Positions 32,857-41,337 of a stretch of 55,157 nt of DNA are shown here, one piece after another. A program made the position numbers and the translations under genes. This stretch comes from a virus. The stretch lies in the IMG/VR virus record IMGVR_UViG_3300030331_000318, positions 1-55,157 of that record. One strand, written 5' to 3'. The notes below the pieces were generated by a model that saw only the letters and a list, made by a program, of their open reading frames with translations, was not told the DNA's origin and searched no databases. Each line of letters starts with the position of its first letter. The first letter of the stretch is position 1.

Positions 32857-33300
32857 ATGAATATATCTCAAGAAGGAAAATCTATTATAAAAAAATTTGA
32901 AGGTTGTAAATTAGAAGCCTATCAATGTCAGGCAGGAGTTTGGACAAATGGATGGGGAGCCACTAAAGATGTGAAAGAAGGAGATGTTTGGAGTCAATCA
33001 TATGCAGATGAAAGATTTGATGGTGATATAATTGAGTATGAAGACTACGTTAATAAATATGTAGAGGTGCCTTTAGAACAACATCAGTTCGATGCTCTTT
33101 GTTCATGGGTATATAATTTAGGTCCAAAAAATTTTAGAGAAAGCACTATGTTGAAAAAAATTAATGAACAAAATTTTGATGAAGTTCCAAAAGAAATAAG
33201 AAGATGGAACAAGGCAGGTGGAGAAGTTTCACAAGGTTTAGTACGCAGAAGAGAAGCTGAAGCATTGCTTTGGGATAATAAAGAATGGTATGAGGTGTAA
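32857..33300 (+). CDS. GH24 phage lysozyme (endolysin)
   Basis: A 147-residue T4/P22-type lysozyme that cleaves the NAM-NAG bonds of peptidoglycan. The catalytic pattern is Glu-8aa-Cys-5aa-Thr: FEG near residue 14, YQC with Cys in place of the usual Asp, and WTNGWG with the Thr. Cys at this place is found in some active phage lysozymes, and T4 lysozyme tolerates it. The core VPLEQHQFDALCSWVYNLG and RRREAEALLW match the family. A TAAGGAG site fixes the start at 32857. No signal or anchor is visible, so holin release is needed. Confidence 0.92.
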   Translation: MNISQEGKSIIKKFEGCKLEAYQCQAGVWTNGWGATKDVKEGDVWSQSYADERFDGDIIEYEDYVNKYVEVPLEQHQFDALCSWVYNLGPKNFRESTMLKKINEQNFDEVPKEIRRWNKAGGEVSQGLVRRREAEALLWDNKEWYEV

Positions 33301-33302
33301 TT

Positions 33303-35174
33303 TTGGCATTACAAAAATTTGTATTTAAACCAGGCATTAATAAAGAAGGAACAAATTACTCTAATGAGGGAGGATGGTTTGATGCAGATAAAATAAGATT
33401 TAGAAAAGGTAGACCTGAAAAAATAGGTGGTTGGGAAAAAAATTCTACAAATAGTTTTTTAGGCACTTGTAGAAAAATACATTTATATAAATCATCTACT
33501 GCTTCTGAATATGTCTTATTAGGTACACATAAAAAATTATATGCAAAGCAAGGAACAGTGTTTCATGACATAACACCAGTGAGAAGCACAACAGGAGCTG
33601 GTGATGTTACTTTTGCTAAAGTAGCAGATGATGATGCTACTATCACTGTTAATGATACTGCACATGGAGCTGTTAAAGGAGATTTTGTAACTTTTACTAA
33701 TGCAGCAACATTAGGTGGAAATATTACTGATGCTGTTTTAAATCAAGAATACGAAATAGCAACTATAGTTACTACTAATTCATATACTATAGAGGCTAAA
33801 GATACAAGTGGTAATACAGTTACTGCTAATTCTAGTGATACAGGAAATGGTGGTAGTTCAACAGTAGGTGCTTATCAAACCAATACTGGTTTAGATGTTT
33901 ATGTAAGATCAACAGGTTGGGGTGCTACAACTTGGGGTGCTGGAGGCTGGGGATCAGATACTGAGATATCTTTAACTAATCAGCTAAGATTATGGAGCAT
34001 TGATAATTTTGGCAATGATGTCATAGCTGCACCAAGATATGGACAATTATATTATTGGGATGAATCTACAGGGCTAGGTACAAGAGCTGTGCCTGCTAGC
34101 AGTAGAGCAGGTGCTAGCAATACGCCAGTAAAAGTTTTACAAATAATGATGTCAGATGTTGATAGGCACGTTATTGCTTTTGGTTGTAATCCAATAGGCT
34201 CAACGAATATTGACCCGTTATTAGTTCGTTTTTCTGATGCAGAAAATGCAGTAGATTGGACACCAACAGCAACGAACAGTGCAGGTGGTGTTAAATTATC
34301 GCAAGGCAGCACAATTGTTGGAGCCTTACAAACTAGACAAGAAATATTAATATGGACAGATGTTGGCATAGTATCTATGCGTTTTGTGGGTCAACCATTT
34401 ATATTTAGTTTTAATGAAATAGCAACAGGAATGTCTATGATATCTCCTAATGCTGCAGCTACAGCAGGTAATATTGTTTACTTTATGGATAATGGTGCAT
34501 TTTATCAGTATGCAGGTTCTGCACAAAGATTACCATGCACTGTATTAGATCATGTTTTTGGTGACATTAATCAGAACCAGGTTTATAAAATATTTGCTGC
34601 AGCTATACCAGAACATAATGAAATAATATGGTTTTATCCAAGTGCTAGTTCTACAGAAATAGATAGATATGTGATATACAATTATTTAGAACAATCATGG
34701 AGTATAGGCACTACAAATGATGGTTTTGTAAGAACAGCTTGGAACTCTGCCTATCAATTAAGTTATCCTATTGCTGCAAGCAAGAATGATAATACTGATA
34801 ATAATTATTTATACAATCATGAGTTTGGTCACAGTGCAGATGGCAGTACCTTTAATGCTTTTATAGAATCTTCCGATTTTGACTTAGACCCTAATGGAGA
34901 AAGGTTTATGCTTGTATCTAAAATAATACCAGATTTACAGTATCGTGGTTCTAGTGATGTAGGTAATACTGTGACTTTTACTATTAAAGGCAGAGATTAT
35001 CCATTACAAGACTTATCAGATTTGTCTTCTATTAATGTTACACCTAATTCAACATTTACAAACATACGAGCAAGAAGTAGACAAAGTGCCATAAGAATAG
35101 AAGATAATTCTGATAACTTTAGTTGGAGACTAGGCGATATCAGATTAGAATTAAGACAGGATGGTAGAAGATAA
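33303..35174 (+). CDS. P22 gp10-like DNA-stabilisation / tail-hub protein
   Basis: A 623-residue protein starting at TTG, with a GAGGTG site about 7 nt upstream. The opening FKPGINKEGTNYSNEGGW and FRKGRPEKIGGWEK is the well-known start of the marine podovirus tail protein that is the counterpart of P22 gp10. Pattern blocks such as NRIYAAAI-like FAAAIPEHNEIIWFYP and NYLEQSWSIGT fit the beta-propeller body. It would plug the portal and join the tail needle or fibres. A Thr/Asn-rich insertion at about residues 90-200 is variable in this family. Confidence 0.8.
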   Translation: MALQKFVFKPGINKEGTNYSNEGGWFDADKIRFRKGRPEKIGGWEKNSTNSFLGTCRKIHLYKSSTASEYVLLGTHKKLYAKQGTVFHDITPVRSTTGAGDVTFAKVADDDATITVNDTAHGAVKGDFVTFTNAATLGGNITDAVLNQEYEIATIVTTNSYTIEAKDTSGNTVTANSSDTGNGGSSTVGAYQTNTGLDVYVRSTGWGATTWGAGGWGSDTEISLTNQLRLWSIDNFGNDVIAAPRYGQLYYWDESTGLGTRAVPASSRAGASNTPVKVLQIMMSDVDRHVIAFGCNPIGSTNIDPLLVRFSDAENAVDWTPTATNSAGGVKLSQGSTIVGALQTRQEILIWTDVGIVSMRFVGQPFIFSFNEIATGMSMISPNAAATAGNIVYFMDNGAFYQYAGSAQRLPCTVLDHVFGDINQNQVYKIFAAAIPEHNEIIWFYPSASSTEIDRYVIYNYLEQSWSIGTTNDGFVRTAWNSAYQLSYPIAASKNDNTDNNYLYNHEFGHSADGSTFNAFIESSDFDLDPNGERFMLVSKIIPDLQYRGSSDVGNTVTFTIKGRDYPLQDLSDLSSINVTPNSTFTNIRARSRQSAIRIEDNSDNFSWRLGDIRLELRQDGRR

Positions 35175-35377
35175 TGGCAGCAAAAACATCAATACCTTTA
35201 CCAATAGCTGATCAAGAGTATGATCAACAAAATGAATTAGTTACTAGAAGACTAATTGAGCAAGCAATACAAGATATAAATTCTGATGTAGGCAATACAC
35301 AAACATTACAACAATCTAATGTAAGTAAAGCTATTAGGAGACATCAGTTTTTATTAATGGGAGCAAGTAGTGTCTGA
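35174..35377 (+). CDS. Small tail-region protein
   Basis: A 67-residue helical protein (MAAKTSIPLPIADQEYDQQN) following the gp10-like gene at a one-base overlap. It probably helps tail assembly; similar short proteins occur in this place in marine podoviruses. Function not known. Confidence 0.6.
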   Translation: MAAKTSIPLPIADQEYDQQNELVTRRLIEQAIQDINSDVGNTQTLQQSNVSKAIRRHQFLLMGASSV

Positions 35378-35708
35378 TAGTTTAAAAGTATTAGGACAGA
35401 GTGCTCCATCAGCAACGACTGAAACAACTTTATATACAGTACCAGATAAATCACAAACTACTATTAGTTCATTGGTAATATGTAATCGTTCTGGTTCTGC
35501 AAAAACATACAGAATAAATATATCAGTTGCAGGTGCAACTACGAGCAATAAAGAATATTTATTTTTTGATAAATCAATAGCAGCTAATACAAGTGAAGCT
35601 CATGTTATTGGTATAACTCTTAATCAAACAGATGTGATTAGAGTATATGCAAGTACAGGAGATTTAAGTTTTAGTGCATTTGGCTGCGAAACAACTGAGG
35701 ATAGATAA
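35370..35708 (+). CDS. Small beta-rich tail or fibre-associated protein
   Basis: A 112-residue protein from GTG 35370, overlapping the previous gene by 8 nt. The pattern LYTVPDKSQTTISSLVICNR with AANTSEAHVIGITLNQTDVI is a beta sandwich motif I recognise from phage proteins that sit near tails. It would decorate the tail tip or fibre base. Role inferred from pattern and place. Confidence 0.65.
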   Translation: MSDSLKVLGQSAPSATTETTLYTVPDKSQTTISSLVICNRSGSAKTYRINISVAGATTSNKEYLFFDKSIAANTSEAHVIGITLNQTDVIRVYASTGDLSFSAFGCETTEDR

Positions 35709-35710
35709 TT

Positions 35711-38245
35711 ATGAATTTACAAGAACAAGCAAAAAATGTGGCAGCACAGGGTCGTTTTGGCGATTCTATGTTATTGCATGTTAACCCTACAGAAGTTAGA
35801 GGGTTAGCTTCAGCTATGCCTATTACAATAAACCCTGAGACAGGGCAACCAGAAGCTTTCTTACCATTTCTTGCACCAATGATAGGTTCATTTTTAGGCT
35901 CATCTTTATTAGGTGGCACTTTAGGTAGTGTGGCTGCTGGTGCACTAGGTTCAGGTTTAGCACAATATGCTGTAACTGGTGATCTTAAAAAAGGATTATT
36001 AGCTGGATTAACAGGTTATGGTTTAGGAACTGCATTACAGGGTGCAGGAGCAGCAGCAACAGCAGCTACAGATGCAACACAAGCAGCAAGTACAGCAGCA
36101 CAAGAAGCAGTAGCAAATTTAGGTACAAAACAAGTAACAGATGCAGCATTAAATGAAGCTGTAATGGGTAGTTTAGGACAAACTGCTGCTAATCAAACTG
36201 CAGTTGAGGCTGCTAAAGCTGCTTTACCATATAATGTTGCACCTATAGCAGAAGCAGGAGCCGCAGCAGCAGACCCTACAATGGTTCAAAATTTACAAGC
36301 AGCATTTAGTTCACCAGGAACTATAGACCCATTATCAGGTACAGTGTCAGGTGCAGGAGATTTTAGTATAGGTACTGGAGCAAGCAATTTATTAGGCGGT
36401 CTTATGCAACCAGGAGCTTATATACCTGCAGGAATAGGTATGGGTGGTACAGCTATTATGGAGAGTCAGGAAGCATTTGAAAACTATCTTAATCAATTAG
36501 ATGCAGATGAAGCAAAAAGAATAAGAGATATGTATGCAAGATATCCTGAAGCTGTACCAGGAACATTTTTACCTCCACTTACTTATCAAGAGGGTGGTAA
36601 TACAAGTCTTAATGGTGGTGGAGATTATGAATATCCTATATTTGATCCTACTAATCCTGTGTATCAAAATATTTTTATGTCTTTATTAAATGATGCTAAT
36701 TCAAATAATTCTTCAGGAGCTAATTCTTCAGGAGCAGAATACATACCACAAAGAGTAACTAATCCTATACCTGCAGGTTTTATGCCAGGTTTTATGCCTG
36801 AGTTTAACTATTTCAGTAATACAAATCCTTCAGATACAGAATTACAAGGACCTGCAAATTTTGGTAATATACAAAGCAGTCAACAGCCAATACCTGTTTC
36901 TCAACCATTCAGTCCTACAACAATGCCTAGTTATCAACAGTTTTATGGTTCAGCTATGCAAGGAGTGCCTAGTGTAATTAATCCATTTGAATCGTTTGAT
37001 CCTATGATGGTGATACCTCCTTTTAATCCAGCTCCTACACCACAGCCACCTACACCTGAACCGCCATTACCACAACCACCAATGCCTCAACCACCAACGC
37101 CTCAACCACCAATTTCTGGTCCTCCAGGAAATCCTGGTGATCCAATTATAGAACCATTTGGTGATGATATAGCTGATCCTATTGATCCAGTATTAGAAGA
37201 AGGTGCACCTGCTATTTCTTTCTTACCTCCAGTTCTTAAACAAGAACCACCTGTATTACCTGGTATTCCACCAATACAAGAACAAGAGAATGTTTTTGAT
37301 AATGAAAAAACAATACTTCCAGAACCAGGAGATTTTTCTGATTTAAGACCAATAGCACCTAGACCAGTAATGCCTAGACCAATTTATGAAGTAGGAGATG
37401 AGTTTAATAAACGTAACCCTGTTTTCCCTGTAGACCCTGGCATGAGGAATGCTATAGTGCCTCCACCTCCTGGTGTAAGCACTGTAATACCTACACCTCC
37501 TGGTGGTTTTGTAAAAGGTCCTGATCCAATTATGGTAGGTGGACCAGTTTTACCAGTTAATCCACCTGTACAAACTAACTTTCCTATAAATCCTAATGTT
37601 CAATTTCCTGGATTTATGAATCCTATGCAACCTAAAGTAATTGGTATGTCGGCAGGAGAAAGCACTAGTGTGGAAGTTGATAAACTACCAGAAGGTTTGA
37701 AAGCTATGTATGATTCTGGACCAAAGGGTAAAGAAGGTGTAGAAAAAATTGCAGCTAAAACAGATAAGTTTTCTATGGGCGGCATAATTTCTAAAATGCA
37801 AACTGGTAGAATGACTGAACTTCAGAATGATCCATTAACATTACAAGTAGTACAGTTTTTGTTAGGGAATATATCAGATGATTCAGTAATAGCTGCTTTT
37901 GTAGATAAGTATGGACCTGAAATATTTAGAGAATTAAGAAGAGGAGTTTTAGCCTCAGTAGAACCTAATGCACAAACAGAAGGCATGATCAAAGGTTCTT
38001 TAGAAGGTGGCATGGCAGATGATATTTTTGGCAGTATAGGTGATACAACTAGAAATGGACAAAGAGTAGCTTTATCACAGGATGAATATGTAGTTCCAGC
38101 AGATGCTGTTTCTATGCTAGGAGATGGTAGTAGTGATGCAGGTGCAAAAAAGTTAGATGAGATGCTTGATAGAATACGTTTAGATAAAACTGGTAGAACT
38201 GCTCAAGCTAAAGAAATAAATGATAGTAAGGTGTTACCAGCATGA
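35711..38245 (+). CDS. Large internal/ejection-type virion protein with Pro-rich centre
   Basis: An 844-residue protein. The N-terminus (to about residue 210) has Gly/Ala-rich hydrophobic stretches (LAPMIGSFLGSSLLGGTLG) like membrane-inserting ejection proteins. Residues about 430-650 are Pro-rich with PxPxPP runs, most likely disordered. The C-terminus (from 690) has a globular look, including SLEGGMADDIFGS and LSQDEYVVPADAVSMLGDG, which I know as a motif in marine phage virion proteins. It lies first among the large internal proteins. Confidence 0.65.
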   Translation: MNLQEQAKNVAAQGRFGDSMLLHVNPTEVRGLASAMPITINPETGQPEAFLPFLAPMIGSFLGSSLLGGTLGSVAAGALGSGLAQYAVTGDLKKGLLAGLTGYGLGTALQGAGAAATAATDATQAASTAAQEAVANLGTKQVTDAALNEAVMGSLGQTAANQTAVEAAKAALPYNVAPIAEAGAAAADPTMVQNLQAAFSSPGTIDPLSGTVSGAGDFSIGTGASNLLGGLMQPGAYIPAGIGMGGTAIMESQEAFENYLNQLDADEAKRIRDMYARYPEAVPGTFLPPLTYQEGGNTSLNGGGDYEYPIFDPTNPVYQNIFMSLLNDANSNNSSGANSSGAEYIPQRVTNPIPAGFMPGFMPEFNYFSNTNPSDTELQGPANFGNIQSSQQPIPVSQPFSPTTMPSYQQFYGSAMQGVPSVINPFESFDPMMVIPPFNPAPTPQPPTPEPPLPQPPMPQPPTPQPPISGPPGNPGDPIIEPFGDDIADPIDPVLEEGAPAISFLPPVLKQEPPVLPGIPPIQEQENVFDNEKTILPEPGDFSDLRPIAPRPVMPRPIYEVGDEFNKRNPVFPVDPGMRNAIVPPPPGVSTVIPTPPGGFVKGPDPIMVGGPVLPVNPPVQTNFPINPNVQFPGFMNPMQPKVIGMSAGESTSVEVDKLPEGLKAMYDSGPKGKEGVEKIAAKTDKFSMGGIISKMQTGRMTELQNDPLTLQVVQFLLGNISDDSVIAAFVDKYGPEIFRELRRGVLASVEPNAQTEGMIKGSLEGGMADDIFGSIGDTTRNGQRVALSQDEYVVPADAVSMLGDGSSDAGAKKLDEMLDRIRLDKTGRTAQAKEINDSKVLPA

Positions 38246-38724
38246 TGCAACAAAACATAGTAGAGACACATAGATTAACAGATAGTATGGTTATATCTGC
38301 TGTAATGCCACAACATATAGATGTTGTTTGGAACGATGTAAGTTTATTTATAAATAGAGCTTGTAAGAGATCAAACGGCAGACTTAATTTACATACAGTT
38401 TATACACAGCTCAAGAATGGTAGTCAGAATTTATGGATAGTCATAAAACCTGATACTGAACAAATAACAGCTTGTGCTACTACACAAATTGTAACTTATG
38501 CCACAGGACTAAAGATGTTAGAAGTAGTATTATTAGGTGGTAGCCATAAAGATGATTGGATTAAAGATGGTTGGAAAATTTTAGAGAAGTGGGCTAAACA
38601 AAATGAATGTAATGGTATACAAGCAATAGGCAGAAAAGGTTTGAAATTTTTAACAGTAAAAGAAGATGACCAATGGAAAGAACATGCGGTCATGTTTGAA
38701 AAAGTATTTAAGGAGAAGAAATAA
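38242..38724 (+). CDS. Acetyltransferase-like (GNAT-fold?) virion-region protein
   Basis: A 160-residue protein. The order of strands and the segment LWIVIKPDTEQITACATTQI then LKMLEVVLLGGSHKDDWIK and a helix ILEKWAKQNECNGIQAIG look like an acetyltransferase fold, as seen in related small proteins of phage tail blocks. The usual acetyl-CoA loop (Q/RxxGxG/A) is not apparent, so enzymatic activity is doubtful. It overlaps upstream by 4 nt and downstream by one. Confidence 0.55.
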   Translation: MMQQNIVETHRLTDSMVISAVMPQHIDVVWNDVSLFINRACKRSNGRLNLHTVYTQLKNGSQNLWIVIKPDTEQITACATTQIVTYATGLKMLEVVLLGGSHKDDWIKDGWKILEKWAKQNECNGIQAIGRKGLKFLTVKEDDQWKEHAVMFEKVFKEKK

Positions 38725-39584
38725 TGTCAAAGGGAGGCGGAGGTGGTCAATCTACACCAACAGAACAAACAGTAACGCAAACAAATCTTCCACCATATGT
38801 TCAACCATATTTTGAAAGATTATTAAGACGTTCTGAAGCAGAAAGTTTACAAGGTCCATACACTTATGGTGGACAAAGATTAGCTTATTTTTCACCTGAT
38901 GAATTAGCAGCACAGGCTATGACTAGAGGTTATGCTATGTCAGGTACACCATCTCAGTTTGCTGATGCAGAAAGCATGATACAAAATCAAATGGGTTTTC
39001 AAGAGGGTATAGATACTTTTATGTCACCTTATCAACAAGCTGTAACTGATGTTGCTAAAAGAGAAGCTATTAGACAGTCTGAAACTAGAGGTGATCAAAT
39101 AGGTTCTAAAGCAGCTTTATCTGGAGGTTTAGGTGGCTATAGAGAAGCTATATTACAGGCTGAAAGAGAGAAGAATTTGGGTCAACAATTAGATGACTTA
39201 CAAGTACGAGGATCACAATCTGCTTTTGATAGAGCAGCAAATCAATTTAATCGTAATCAGATGGCAAATTTACAGTCAGCTAATTTTTTAAGAGGACTAG
39301 GAGGCGATATTAATCGTGATGCTATGGCAAGGATAGGAGCTTTACAAGGTATAGGTTCACAACAAAGAGCACTACAACAAGCTGCTTTTGATACAGGATA
39401 TCAAGATTTCTTAAGGCAACAAGCATATCCACAAACACAGCTTGATTTCTTCTCAAGAATATTAAGAGGTGTACCAGTACAACCACAACAAAGTTTAAGT
39501 ACGTTCCAACAACAACCAGGTATATTTCAACAAATGCTTGGGTTAGGTTTAGGTGGTTTAGGACTGTACAGGGGAATGAGTTAA
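38724..39584 (+). CDS. Internal virion protein
   Basis: A 286-residue Gln/Ala/Gly-rich protein starting MSKGGGGGQSTPTEQTVTQT. Helical repeats with AIRQSETRGDQIGSKAALSG and NQFNRNQMANLQSANFLRGL are characteristic of a marine podovirus protein lying between gp10-like and ejection proteins. It is a likely internal core or DNA-ejection component. No enzyme motif is seen. Confidence 0.7.
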   Translation: MSKGGGGGQSTPTEQTVTQTNLPPYVQPYFERLLRRSEAESLQGPYTYGGQRLAYFSPDELAAQAMTRGYAMSGTPSQFADAESMIQNQMGFQEGIDTFMSPYQQAVTDVAKREAIRQSETRGDQIGSKAALSGGLGGYREAILQAEREKNLGQQLDDLQVRGSQSAFDRAANQFNRNQMANLQSANFLRGLGGDINRDAMARIGALQGIGSQQRALQQAAFDTGYQDFLRQQAYPQTQLDFFSRILRGVPVQPQQSLSTFQQQPGIFQQMLGLGLGGLGLYRGMS

Positions 39585-39585
39585 T

Positions 39586-41337
39586 ATGAGTTTAATTAGT
39601 ATTGCAAATGAATTAGAGTTTGTGCCACAAAATCAACTTGTGGAGTTTATGAATAATCCTAATTCTAGATATCCACAATACTTAGTTTTATCAGAAATAC
39701 AAAGACGTACACGATTACAAAAGATGTACGAAAATCAAACAGCAAAAATGAATAGACCTCAATCTACAGTAGCTGAAGAAGCTGTAATGGAATTTGCTAA
39801 TCAAGGTGCTGTGTCAAGTATGCCTGGAATCTCCTCAATCCCTTCACCAGATGCTGGGTTATCGAACATGGCACCGCCTTCTCCTATGCAGATGATGGCT
39901 AATGGTGGTTTAACTTCTTTACCAGGTACAAATATTGGCACGTTAGATGATTTTAGAAGAAGAATGATAGAAGAATACATGGCAGCAAATGTAGGTGCTA
40001 CTACACAAGAAGCTATAGCTTATGCCAATCAGAATGCAGAAACTATTTATAATGAAAGACTTAGAGAATCTCAATCTATAGAAAGACAACCCTTAAATTT
40101 ACAGTCTTTTGATCCTGATCAAATAGCATCAAATGTTTTAGCAGGTGCAGAAGCAAGTGCAGAAAGAAGAAAAGAACTTGCTTTAGATGGTTTTATGGGA
40201 GATAGATTAAAACGTGAAGGTATAGATATAAGTGATTTATCGTTAGGTGATGTAATAAGTGAATATGACAAGTTATATAGAAAAGATAATCCTATACAAG
40301 GAGCTTTGATGAATTTACGTGATTCATCTTTTGGTCAAGGACTTTTAGATTTGACTGTAGGTGAGGACAGAAAATTTGATATTGGTGATGCTGCTAAACT
40401 AGCTCTTGGAGGAGCAGGTATAAAAGCCGCCTCTAGGTATGGTCCAAGTATATTTCAAGCAGTTCGTAATAGATTAGGTTTGGGTTCTGCAACACCAGCA
40501 TTACCAGCACCCGCAACTGTACCTGCAGTTGTTTCTAGAGGACTAGGCACATCAATGGTTCCATACGTAGCTCGTCCTCCAGCTGTTGTACCACCAGCAG
40601 GTCCAAGTATGTTTAGTAGATTTACTACTCCTATTATTAATTTTGTAAAAAATAGACCATTTACAACGACAGGAATTGGATTATTAGCAGCTCCACCAAT
40701 TTACAATTTTTTTAATCCAGAGGATGAGCCAGAAAAATTTGATATGAGTACCTTATATAGCGATATAGACTTTGAAGATTTAACAAAAAATAGACAAACA
40801 AAAACAGCACCTAGTGGAGCTGAAAGAGTAGCAGCTTTAAATCTACCTAAAGTAGAGATAGAACCATTTACAGAAGAAGATAGACAAAGAGAGTTAGATG
40901 TATATGCTTTAGGAGCACTTGCAGAAGCTATTGGTGGTTCTAAAAATTTTGGTGAGGCTGGAGTTAAACTTGGAACAGCAGCTAGAGGTTTACCTGCTGT
41001 TAGAGAGCAACAAAGAAAACGTAGTCTTGAAGCAGCATCTGCTCAAAGAGCACAAGCAATAGAAGAATTCAAACTTGCTAATGATTTAGAAAGAATTGAT
41101 ATTGCTAGAGTTCAGGCTGAAAATACTGGTAATAGAGTTCTTGCAGGAGAACTAGCAAGTGTAAGAGCAGAAATTGCAGCTATACTTAAAGATAGTGTAG
41201 GTGTACTAAGTACAGCACAACAAGCTAGATTATCACAATTAATACAAGAAGCTGAAATTCTTAAAATGGATTTATATGGTAAGTTAGGTATGGAATATGT
41301 TCCACCTGGTGGCGATATTATAACAAATCAAAAATGA
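39586..41337 (+). CDS. Internal virion / ejection protein
   Basis: A 583-residue protein. N-terminus: a short motif on tail proteins (ELEFVPQNQLVEFMNNPNSR, RYPQYLVLSEIQRR) common in marine phages. The middle has disordered Pro/Ala/Val segments and a hydrophobic stretch near residue 360 (FTTTGIGLLAAPPIYNFF). The C-terminus is a long helix (QRKRSLEAASAQRAQAIEEF). It overlaps the giant gene by 4 nt, so they are likely made together and packaged as ejection proteins. Confidence 0.7.
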   Translation: MSLISIANELEFVPQNQLVEFMNNPNSRYPQYLVLSEIQRRTRLQKMYENQTAKMNRPQSTVAEEAVMEFANQGAVSSMPGISSIPSPDAGLSNMAPPSPMQMMANGGLTSLPGTNIGTLDDFRRRMIEEYMAANVGATTQEAIAYANQNAETIYNERLRESQSIERQPLNLQSFDPDQIASNVLAGAEASAERRKELALDGFMGDRLKREGIDISDLSLGDVISEYDKLYRKDNPIQGALMNLRDSSFGQGLLDLTVGEDRKFDIGDAAKLALGGAGIKAASRYGPSIFQAVRNRLGLGSATPALPAPATVPAVVSRGLGTSMVPYVARPPAVVPPAGPSMFSRFTTPIINFVKNRPFTTTGIGLLAAPPIYNFFNPEDEPEKFDMSTLYSDIDFEDLTKNRQTKTAPSGAERVAALNLPKVEIEPFTEEDRQRELDVYALGALAEAIGGSKNFGEAGVKLGTAARGLPAVREQQRKRSLEAASAQRAQAIEEFKLANDLERIDIARVQAENTGNRVLAGELASVRAEIAAILKDSVGVLSTAQQARLSQLIQEAEILKMDLYGKLGMEYVPPGGDIITNQK

